Below are positions 1-4,794 of a stretch of 6,625 nt of DNA, one piece after another. This stretch comes from Phycisphaerae bacterium (GTDB lineage Bacteria > Planctomycetota > Phycisphaerae > JAAYCJ01). Where the stretch lies: the NCBI GenBank assembly GCA_015486815.1, contig WFQY01000111.1, positions 1 through 6,625 of the forward strand. Reading direction: 5' to 3'. The translations under genes and the position numbers were made by a program. How positions within the stretch are numbered: position 1 is the first letter of the stretch; every line of letters begins with the position of its first letter. The notes below the pieces were generated by a model. That model did no database searches. It was not told the DNA's origin and worked only from the letters and a program-made list of their open reading frames with translations.

Positions 1-1079
1 AGAATATTCGAAGCAATATTAATGTTCGAACCGAGGGGGCCACTGGCAGGATCGATCAGTATTCCCCCTGTAGTAAAATTTCCGAAGATCACGGCATCAA
101 TCACTTTCCCGAGTCGGATTGGTCCATATCGACCGGATTTTAATTGTTTTCCGGTCGGCTGGAATGTGTTCGACGCAATGACCAGTCCGCGGGTCCATCC
201 GTCTTTGTCCTTTGGCGCGAGGACAATATCACCGGCATGGTTAGCTTCAAAGTAATTTCCTACGATTCGTGCACCTACCCAACAGGAGCCAAGGATTGCA
301 GGTTTTCCGTAGGCATGCATCCCCTCAATGACATTGTTTTCAATCCGAATCGTATTGGCTGCTGCGTCATACCCGTCGCCGGGTTTTCCAACGGCAATAC
401 CTCCTCTGCCGTGTTCGATAATGTTGTTGGTAATGACCAAGTCGAAAATGCGTTCCATCTTTATTGCGTAATCAAGGCAATTGCTGAACAGGTTATTCTG
501 AATGCGAATAATGAAGCAGGCGATAGGTTTGCCTTTTTTGTTCTTGGCGGCACTGTAAATCCCGGTCTTCAGCCGGCAGAAATTGCAATTCTGACAGTAC
601 CATCGAAGCAGATAAGTTGCGTCAATTCCTCCGCAACGTTTTGACTCAGCTGTGTCAAAGCTTAAGAACGACAGGCTCTCCACTCGTAATCCGTGAACAA
701 ATGGATTTTTAGCTTCTGGATTTGCTCCAAGGATATAGTTAACGCCGTCGCCCAACAGAACAGAACCAGCTCCCGTGCCCCGCAGGGTGATCCAATCCAT
801 TCCCTGCGGTGGATGTGTGCCCGAAACAACGAGCATCCGGGTAATTCGATATCTACCCGAAGGAAAAAACACTTCCCCTCCCCTCTTCGCCAGGCTGTCG
901 ATTGCCTTTTGAATCGCCTGGGTGTCATCTACCTTACCATCACCTTTTGCGCCGAACCCCTTAACGTTAACGACCACCTTGCTTCCCTGGTTGGATGGTA
1001 ATTCTGCGGCGTCTAATCCCGCAAAAATTGAAAGCGACAAAAAAACAGACATCACTATTCTGCAAGTGAAATTTACCAT
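1..1079 (-). CDS. Pectate-lyase-superfamily right-handed beta-helix protein, secreted (C-terminus cut by window edge)
   Basis: The frame stays open from an ATG at 1079 to the left edge, giving 359 residues with no stop. Residues 1-25 look like a signal peptide: Arg7, then a hydrophobic stretch ending near Asp-Ala-Ala. Residues 35-77 carry the classic N-terminal signature of the Pectate_lyase_3 / GH28-like family, including GFGAKGDGKVDDTQAIQKAI (41-60) followed by GGEVFFPSGRYRI. The rest has recurring short strands with Asn-rich turns (FIIRIQNNLF, LVITNNIIEHG, IRIENNVIEG, GARIVGNYFEANHAGDI, LVIASNTF), typical of parallel beta-helix coils. The start is supported by GGAGG eight bases upstream (1088-1092). 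It lies 16 bases after the prepilin-like gene, so it is probably the last or a later gene of that operon. Family members include polysaccharide lyases, hydrolases, epimerases and non-catalytic surface fibres. I cannot identify catalytic residues, so substrate and activity remain open. Confidence 0.85.
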   Translation of the reverse strand, partial: MVNFTCRIVMSVFLSLSIFAGLDAAELPSNQGSKVVVNVKGFGAKGDGKVDDTQAIQKAIDSLAKRGGEVFFPSGRYRITRMLVVSGTHPPQGMDWITLRGTGAGSVLLGDGVNYILGANPEAKNPFVHGLRVESLSFLSFDTAESKRCGGIDATYLLRWYCQNCNFCRLKTGIYSAAKNKKGKPIACFIIRIQNNLFSNCLDYAIKMERIFDLVITNNIIEHGRGGIAVGKPGDGYDAAANTIRIENNVIEGMHAYGKPAILGSCWVGARIVGNYFEANHAGDIVLAPKDKDGWTRGLVIASNTFQPTGKQLKSGRYGPIRLGKVIDAVIFGNFTTGGILIDPASGPLGSNINIASNI

Positions 1080-1084
1080 AGCTC

Positions 1085-1092
1085 GGTCCTCC
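1085..1092 (-). promoter_or_regulatory. Shine-Dalgarno site of the beta-helix gene
   Basis: The minus strand reads GGAGGACC, with eight bases between GGAGG and the ATG at 1079. It sits entirely in the 16-base gap after the prepilin-like gene, fixes the start of the beta-helix protein and supports translation from a shared transcript. Confidence 0.75.
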
Positions 1093-1095
1093 AAT

Positions 1096-1749
1096 TTAAT
1101 TGTCAGGAATAAACAATGGATGTGCCCAGCCGAAATTAGTTCCTCCGGTTTCCGATTTGATATGTCCATCGCCAAATACAATGTTAGAATATCCCAGATG
1201 CCAAACATTAATGAAATTATGTGGCATGAAAAAAGGCGTACCATCAGGTTTCAGAATAAGGGGTTCGACCATAACAATTTTATTATTAAATTTCGAGAAT
1301 CCTTTCCGCCAGGGAAAGGGAACATATCCGGGTGGATTCTCGTAGTAGGGAATTCCGAAATAGACATTCAGTGCGTAGCTACTGGTATGTGCCCAGAAGT
1401 ATGCAGACCGATTAAATCCGTTATGGGTTTTCCAGTCGTCAGCATCCGGGTCTTCAGGGCAATACAGAATTTGAGGTGTACTTATGTATCCGTGATGTCG
1501 AAGCCTCATCGTCCAGATCGAATCACCCCAAACCATATTCTTTTCCAGTGCAGGCGGACACCAATCGTTGTAGTCATCGGCATAGTAAAACAAGCTGTTG
1601 ACCACCTGTCTCATATTCGACTGGCATACTACTCTCCGTGCGATCGCTCGTGCACTCGTCAACGCTGGAAGTAGCAATGCCGCCAGTACAGCAATAATCG
1701 CAACGACTACCAGTAACTCAATAAGTGTAAAGGATTTAGGGTTTCTCAT
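1096..1749 (-). CDS. Prepilin-like protein with H-X9-DG C-terminal signature
   Basis: This is a 217-residue protein. The N-terminus is a type IV prepilin / type II secretion pseudopilin leader: MRNPKS followed by FTLIELLVVVAIIAVLAALL, with the conserved Glu at position +5 (residue 11) of the predicted mature chain and a hydrophobic helix to about residue 30. Just after it is CQSNMRQ (about residues 42-48), resembling the C-x-x-N-x-R-Q element common in planctomycete and lentisphaeral DUF1559-like pilins. Near the C-terminus His184 is followed nine residues later by Asp194-Gly195, matching the prepilin-processing-associated H-X9-DG motif. A membrane prepilin peptidase would be expected to cut after Ser6; Ser instead of the usual Gly at -1 is a departure. 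Its ribosome-binding site is weak (GAGA/GATGG-like). Its place between a PEP-CTERM gene and a beta-helix gene suggests a surface or secretion role tied to that cluster rather than a general pilus. Family recognition is firm; the role is inferred. Confidence 0.88.
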   Translation of the reverse strand: MRNPKSFTLIELLVVVAIIAVLAALLLPALTSARAIARRVVCQSNMRQVVNSLFYYADDYNDWCPPALEKNMVWGDSIWTMRLRHHGYISTPQILYCPEDPDADDWKTHNGFNRSAYFWAHTSSYALNVYFGIPYYENPPGYVPFPWRKGFSKFNNKIVMVEPLILKPDGTPFFMPHNFINVWHLGYSNIVFGDGHIKSETGGTNFGWAHPLFIPDN

Positions 1750-1773
1750 TTGTCCATCTCTTTCTGTTTTTTG

Positions 1774-1823
1774 ACAGGATTAACAGGATCGACCGGATTT
1801 AATTATCCAGTCAATCCTGTTAT
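1774..1823. repeat. Nonamer-based intergenic repeat forming a 17-bp hairpin
   Basis: The gap between the PEP-CTERM and prepilin-like genes holds three consecutive 9-base units related to ACAGGATTA (gacaggatt, aacaggatc, gaccggatt), then their reverse complements. Arms 1782-1798 and 1805-1821 flank a 6-base loop. On the plus strand two positions are A-C mismatches; in a minus-strand transcript both become G-U pairs, so all 17 positions can pair. The 3' side in the minus direction is A-rich, not T-rich, so this is not an intrinsic terminator. Repeats of this ACAGGATTA type are, from memory, frequent in intergenic regions of planctomycetes and other environmental bacteria. It may act as a transcript-processing or stabilising hairpin between the two genes, or simply be a dispersed repeat. 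Confidence 0.7.
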
Positions 1824-1839
1824 TTTGCCTATGATTCAA

Positions 1840-2493
1840 CTACGAACGACGACGCATCCAAAACCCAAAGCCCAAAACCAAAACTCCAATCGTCGCAGGC
1901 TCGGGAACGAGAGTAATTTGGGCATTATCCAAGTGTCCCGCCCACGCTCTACCACCATAGCCGTGACTGATGCGGGTAAGGACGTAGGCGGTGTTTGATT
2001 CCAATGGCGCGGTCGTACCAGCGCCAAAATCAAATTGGAAAGTTAACCATTTGCCCACATCATCACTGGTAGTGCTGGGACATGATCCTCTAAGCTGGTA
2101 GGTCTTGAGTGGACTACCTCCTCCAGCGGCGTACTGCCAGAGTTGAACGGTGAATTGTTTTCCAGCTGCAGCCGGGCGATAGTCCATCGAAAATTGCCAT
2201 GTCTTGTTTGGATCGACAGGATCCCCATACGAGTCACCGAAAATGTTGGTACCAGCCATGTACTTTCCGGTGGACTCGAGATAGACAGAATAGTTTCCTT
2301 CGGTCTTGTAAGTTGAGTCCTGTTGCACCACCAACGTCTGACCAGTATATGTATTTTCCGACCAGTATGTAAGGTCTGTGGCGCTCGTCCAATATTCGAA
2401 TCCACCATCGTTGGCCAGCAATGTCGCACGAGCTGTTCCCGTAACCGCTAAAACCGCCATTAACACAAGTGTAAATAATTCTGTACGTTTCAT
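1840..2493 (-). CDS. Secreted PEP-CTERM protein with carbohydrate-binding-like domain
   Basis: This is a 217-residue protein. Residues 1-23 form a signal peptide (MKRTE, hydrophobic stretch, likely cut after Ala-Arg-Ala at 23). The C-terminus (196-217) is a PEP-CTERM sorting tail: VPEPATIG, a short hydrophobic segment and Arg-Arg-Arg-Ser. Such tails are recognised by an exosortase, which removes them and directs the protein to the cell surface or exopolysaccharide matrix; none is encoded here. The middle begins with an ANDGGFEYW motif, continues with GNYSVYLE and ends in GHLDNAQITLVPEP, a pattern resembling CBM4/9-like or galactose-binding jelly-roll domains. That assignment is by resemblance only. 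The start is the ATG at 2493, supported by GAGGAGG six bases upstream; a TTG 15 bases further out overlaps that site and is unlikely. It is the first gene downstream of the regulator in the same direction, 202 bases away across a repeat element. Confidence 0.87.
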   Translation of the reverse strand: MKRTELFTLVLMAVLAVTGTARATLLANDGGFEYWTSATDLTYWSENTYTGQTLVVQQDSTYKTEGNYSVYLESTGKYMAGTNIFGDSYGDPVDPNKTWQFSMDYRPAAAGKQFTVQLWQYAAGGGSPLKTYQLRGSCPSTTSDDVGKWLTFQFDFGAGTTAPLESNTAYVLTRISHGYGGRAWAGHLDNAQITLVPEPATIGVLVLGFGFWMRRRS

Positions 2494-2499
2494 TGTTTT

Positions 2500-2506
2500 C
2501 CTCCTC
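2500..2506 (-). promoter_or_regulatory. Shine-Dalgarno site deciding the PEP-CTERM gene start
   Basis: The minus strand reads GAGGAGG, six bases before the ATG at 2493. The in-frame TTG at 2508 overlaps this site and has none of its own, so the shorter 217-residue product is preferred. Confidence 0.75.
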
Positions 2507-2533
2507 AAAAAAACAAAAGTTTAAAAATGTTCC

Positions 2534-2668
2534 GTTAAGCTAACAGCATTTAGTCCTTAGCTTTTGGCTGTTAGCTAATGGCTACAGACTAAGATCCGCA
2601 TTGGGCGGATTTCCTTTTAGCTAATAGCTACGGACTAATAGCTAAAGACTTATTCTTAATAGCTTAAC
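2534..2668. repeat. 135-bp palindromic repeat element, copy 1 (MITE-like)
   Basis: The element begins with GTTAAGCTA and ends with TAGCTTAAC, a perfect 9-base terminal inverted repeat. Its interior is built of 7-base-like steps around TAGCTAA/TAGCTAT and folds as an imperfect long palindrome. At the centre is a clean hairpin, ATCCGC (2594-2599), loop ATTGG, GCGGAT (2605-2610). A second copy lies at 4173-4311 in the opposite orientation. It contains no open frame of note. It fills most of the gap between the regulator and the PEP-CTERM gene, so any promoter for that gene must lie within or next to it. No target-site duplication is obvious. Confidence 0.85.
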
Positions 2669-2695
2669 ACGTCTGAAATTATTTGAATGTTTTAC

Positions 2696-3823
2696 TTATG
2701 GCCCCATTGTATCACCTCCTTTCCGAATAGGATTGACCGGTCCTGTACTTGCTTTGATGACTAATTTGGGTGTTAATGTTATGTGACGATCCGCAATACT
2801 TTTGCCTTCAATCAGATTGACAAGCATATCACAAGCTCGATAAATAACCTCGTTATTGTGCCTTACCCCATCGCCAGCTGTCAGTGGTATTCGATGTCCG
2901 TAAGGCAGCAGGTCCTGCCGGGCCACTATCGATAAATCATCGGGAATCTTTATTGCACGTCTCTCACAGCTTGCTAAGAATATATCCGCTAAGAATTCAT
3001 CCGATACGATGGCTGCAGTAGGAAGAGGAGATAACTCAAAAAATTTCTCTACATCCTCCCAGTGAGGACCACCGGAAGGATTGGAAACCAAAACCGTAAG
3101 CTCTTTCGGATTACCAAGCTGATGTTCAAATGCAAGTTCGGCAAAGGCTCGATGAATCCCCCCTTTAACAGATGGCTGCTCATAACAAATAAATCCTATC
3201 CGTTTATGCCCCAACAATCGCAGGTGCTCTACCGCTTGACGTAATAATGCTTCCGAATCGGTTCTGACACTCATCGCCCAATCGTTAGTTCGATAGGGTT
3301 CTCCTGTAATAACTGCCGGTATCTTATGAGTCTCCAAAAAATCATAATCTTCGTTACGCAGTCCTCCGCCTGTTATCACTACTCCGTCCACCTGCTGATT
3401 GAGTATCGACTCACCGAGATCCGAGGTGAAATGATGCTCTCCATAGAACATAGGCTGAACTGTGTATTTTGGAGTTTGACACCGACGATGTGCTCCCGCC
3501 AGATATGACCCGATTGCGGGGTGATGCTGGTCAAATTCAAGCATGAATTTTCTGCATGCAAGCGCAATGTTGATGGATTTTTTGCCGGAATGAATCAGCG
3601 AGTCGGTAACAAAGGTTCCTGCACCATGTTGAATTTGCACAATCCCATCTTCCGCCAGGTGTTTCATCGCTTTACGCACGGTAAGATAATTCATTCCCAA
3701 CGAATCAGAAATTGTGCGGATCGGCGGTAATTTTTGCCCCGGTTTGTATTTGCCACGCACAATGTCTTTTCGCAACACATCCATTGCCTGCTGATAGCGA
3801 AGTTTTGTTCCAGTAAGCTCCAT
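2696..3823 (-). CDS. GntR-type DNA-binding domain fused to LacI-type sugar-sensing domain; transcription regulator
   Basis: This is a 375-residue regulator. Residues 8-72 form a GntR-family winged helix-turn-helix: YKPGQKLPPIRTISDSLGMN, then LTVRKAMKHLAEDGIVQIQHGAGTFV, the usual recognition helix and wing. From about residue 84 to 360 the chain resembles the periplasmic-binding-protein-like effector domain of LacI regulators, with INIALAC at the start of the fold, a DGVVITGGG element and LLGHKRIGFI, the typical second-subdomain strand. The same architecture is known in AraR-like regulators, which release DNA on binding a sugar. It would act in the cytoplasm on operators near sugar-use genes; its position and direction ahead of the PEP-CTERM, prepilin-like and beta-helix genes make these likely targets, along with itself. 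The start is the ATG at 3823 with AGGA seven bases upstream and a good promoter behind it. Effector and operator are unknown. Confidence 0.9.
   Translation of the reverse strand: MELTGTKLRYQQAMDVLRKDIVRGKYKPGQKLPPIRTISDSLGMNYLTVRKAMKHLAEDGIVQIQHGAGTFVTDSLIHSGKKSINIALACRKFMLEFDQHHPAIGSYLAGAHRRCQTPKYTVQPMFYGEHHFTSDLGESILNQQVDGVVITGGGLRNEDYDFLETHKIPAVITGEPYRTNDWAMSVRTDSEALLRQAVEHLRLLGHKRIGFICYEQPSVKGGIHRAFAELAFEHQLGNPKELTVLVSNPSGGPHWEDVEKFFELSPLPTAAIVSDEFLADIFLASCERRAIKIPDDLSIVARQDLLPYGHRIPLTAGDGVRHNNEVIYRACDMLVNLIEGKSIADRHITLTPKLVIKASTGPVNPIRKGGDTMGP
2705..2722 (-). promoter_or_regulatory. Near-perfect Shine-Dalgarno plus ATG inside the regulator's last codons
   Basis: The minus strand reads AAAGGAGGTGAT (2722-2711), which matches the known anti-Shine-Dalgarno end of bacterial 16S rRNA over all 12 bases. 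An ATG follows at 2707, seven bases after GGAGG. That ATG is in the regulator's frame and meets the regulator's stop after two more codons (Met-Gly-Pro-stop). No longer frame starts here. It may be a remnant start of a lost downstream gene, or a chance product of the C-terminal Lys-Gly-Gly-Asp codons. Confidence 0.45.
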
Positions 3824-3844
3824 TTATCTATCCTAATAAGCCAA

Positions 3845-3888
3845 ATAGTATATCGATAGTAATCCTCTATTATGACCTATTGTATATC
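3845..3888. promoter_or_regulatory. Candidate operator repeats at the regulator promoter
   Basis: GTATATC occurs twice (3848-3854 and 3882-3888), the second overlapping the -10 box of the regulator promoter. ATAGTA also occurs twice, 11 bases apart (3845-3850 and 3856-3861), about one helical turn, around the self-complementary core TATCGATA (3851-3858). Such spacing would suit autoregulation by the GntR/LacI-type protein. The stretch is AT-rich, so chance is a real alternative. Confidence 0.3.
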
Positions 3889-3907
3889 TTTACCAATCCT
3901 TTGTCAA
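3879..3907 (-). promoter_or_regulatory. Sigma-70-type promoter of the regulator gene
   Basis: On the minus strand TTGACA (3907-3902) is separated by 17 bases from TACAAT (3884-3879), a perfect -35 and a five-of-six -10 box. Transcription would start around 3870, leaving a leader of roughly 50 bases before the ATG at 3823. Confidence 0.65.
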
Positions 3908-4021
3908 TCAAATTTTGGGAATTTTTTTGAAGGTAGGAAATTTTACTAAAGAAAACCTCTCACAAAGCGATTCTTCGAACCCATCTTAGACGATAACCAT
4001 CTAAAAACAGGGAGGTTACGT

Positions 4022-4165
4022 ATGAAAAAACAGTTTCAACTTATGGAGAATTTATCGGCTAATTTTTTCAATTTTTCACGAAGTGATCCTGTGGACTTCA
4101 CTAAATCAATAAAAATCTTTCACTGCCTACAAAAAAATTCATTTTCGAAGCTACTTTTGCCTTGA
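4022..4165 (+). CDS. Possible small protein, 47 residues, or 5' remnant of a gene cut by the adjacent repeat
   Basis: The ATG at 4022 follows GGGAGG (4010-4015) by six bases, one of the best ribosome-binding sites in the window. The frame encodes 47 residues, from MKKQFQLMENLSANFFNF to a C-terminal SKLLLP. The product is basic, with no recognisable motif, no clear signal peptide and one cysteine. It runs divergently from the regulator. The stop lies only seven bases before the inverted repeat copy at 4173, so this may be the start of a longer gene interrupted when the repeat arrived; alternatively it is a genuine small protein or leader peptide. Composition is AT-rich compared with pheA and aroF. 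I do not recognise it. Confidence 0.4.
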   Translation: MKKQFQLMENLSANFFNFSRSDPVDFTKSIKIFHCLQKNSFSKLLLP

Positions 4166-4172
4166 TAAGGCC

Positions 4173-4311
4173 AAGCTACTGGGAATTAGTCTTTAGCTAT
4201 TAGTCCGTAGCTATTAGCTAAAAGAAAATCCGCCCAATGCGGCTCTTGGTCTGTAGCCATTAGCTGAAAGCTAATAGCCAAAAGCTAAAGACTAAATGCT
4301 ATTAACTTAAT
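4173..4311. repeat. 139-bp palindromic repeat element, copy 2 (inverted relative to copy 1)
   Basis: Its reverse complement aligns with 2534-2665 with about a dozen substitutions and one 7-base insertion (by eye about 92% identity). The inserted 7 bases are one extra internal heptamer-like step. The central CCGCCCAATGCGG hairpin is kept, though one base pair of its stem differs (GAGCCGC against GATCCGC). The terminal inverted repeat is decayed: one end reads TTAAGTTAA and the other AGCTTGGCC where copy 1 has AGCTTAACA. Together with copy 1 it brackets the regulator, its promoter and the small open frame. Confidence 0.85.
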
Positions 4312-4366
4312 CATTCTCTATAACCTTATCTCAATTGTAAATTATATGAATTTCAGCGAAGAGTGT

Positions 4367-4396
4367 AAAGAAAAGGTGATGTGGAAAAATCACCTT
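4367..4396 (-). terminator. Terminator-like hairpin facing left
   Basis: On the minus strand an 8-base stem (AAGGTGAT, 4396-4389, pairing with ATCACCTT, 4380-4373) with an 8-base loop is followed by TTCTTT, giving a short U-rich tail. No minus-strand gene lies to its right, so it could block antisense transcription or be just the outermost hairpin of the repeat cluster. Confidence 0.3.
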
Positions 4397-4694
4397 ACCG
4401 GTTGCTGAGTTTATCGAAGTGCATTTCGATACATTCTCGTCCGGGGGGACTCGAATTACTCAATATAAGCGTTTCGATACGCCCAGCCCCTAAAGGGGCT
4501 GGACTACTCAACGCACGGGAAATTTGTCCCGTTGGGGTCAAATTGGGCAGACACATAGGTCTGCCCCTACAGCCCACCGCCTACGTTCCGCCGGGACTAC
4601 TCAACGCACGGAAACTGCGGTCGCTGAGTGTCGAGCCCTTAAAAGGGCTGGATGTATCGAAGCGATTCCTAAGTACCTGCCGGAAAAATTTCCG
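4373..4694. repeat. Mosaic of short hairpins (REP-like cluster) upstream of pheA
   Basis: Within about 320 gene-free bases at least seven perfect stems occur: AAGGTGAT/ATCACCTT (4373-4396), TATCGAA/TTCGATA (4412-4431), CCAGCCCC-TAAA-GGGGCTGG (4483-4502), ACGGGA/TCCCGT (4515-4532), GGGCAGAC/GTCTGCCC (4545-4566), AGCCCT-TAAA-AGGGCT (4634-4649) and CGGAAA/TTTCCG (4681-4694). Two share the TAAA loop and an AGCCC/GGGCT core. Fragments such as CGATAC, ACTACTCAACG and the GTAGGGGCAGAC type resemble dispersed intergenic repeats I recall from many environmental genomes. Open frames across the cluster show no protein-like character. No associated transposase lies in the window. Confidence 0.75.
4501..4611 (+). 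repeat. Perfect 18-bp direct repeat pair within the hairpin cluster
   Basis: GGACTACTCAACGCACGG occurs at 4501-4518 and again at 4594-4611, offset by 93 bases. The unit between holds the ACGGGA and GGGCAGAC hairpins. This suggests stepwise duplication or nested insertion of repeat units. Confidence 0.85.
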
Positions 4695-4732
4695 TATATT
4701 CCTTCCGAAATTACTCGGATAATACATTTATA

Positions 4733-4761
4733 TTGACCATCGTAGCGTAATTTGTTAGAAA
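4733..4761 (+). promoter_or_regulatory. Candidate promoter of the pheA-aroF operon
   Basis: TTGACC (4733-4738, five of six to the -35 consensus) lies 17 bases before TAGAAA (4756-4761, four of six to the -10 consensus), just beyond the hairpin cluster. The start would fall near 4768, about 27 bases before the pheA ATG. The -10 match is modest. Confidence 0.4.
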
Positions 4762-4794
4762 AGTTTTTCAGGCAGATATTCAGGATAAATTTTT

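Noticed and set aside
144..644. Plus-strand open frame of 166 codons in the left region
   Set aside because: It is the shadow of the beta-helix protein, whose minus-strand frame is continuous, has a signal peptide, a family signature and a good ribosome-binding site.
922..1674. Long plus-strand open frame opposite the prepilin-like gene
   Set aside because: It lies antisense to a clearly recognisable prepilin-like protein and the start of the beta-helix gene, has no ribosome-binding site and no recognisable motif.
1774..1823. Intrinsic terminator after the PEP-CTERM gene
   Set aside because: The stem is strong, but the bases after it in the minus direction are AATCCTGTCAAAAAAC, with no U-tract.
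2493..2508. TTG start giving a PEP-CTERM protein five residues longer
   Set aside because: The TTG overlaps the GAGGAGG ribosome-binding site of the ATG at 2493, and the signal peptide begins naturally at that ATG.
3924..4021. Known riboswitch (c-di-GMP, preQ1 or SAM class) before the small open frame
   Set aside because: I compared remembered consensus elements, and the conserved cores and stems are not present; only short local complementarity is seen.
2534..4311. CRISPR array
   Set aside because: The TAGCTAA-type steps are contiguous 7-base variants without spacers, and the two larger copies are inverted, not direct repeats; there are no cas genes.
4381..4736. Two overlapping plus-strand open frames in the pheA upstream region
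   Set aside because: They run through the hairpin and direct-repeat cluster; the translations reflect repeats, not a conserved protein.
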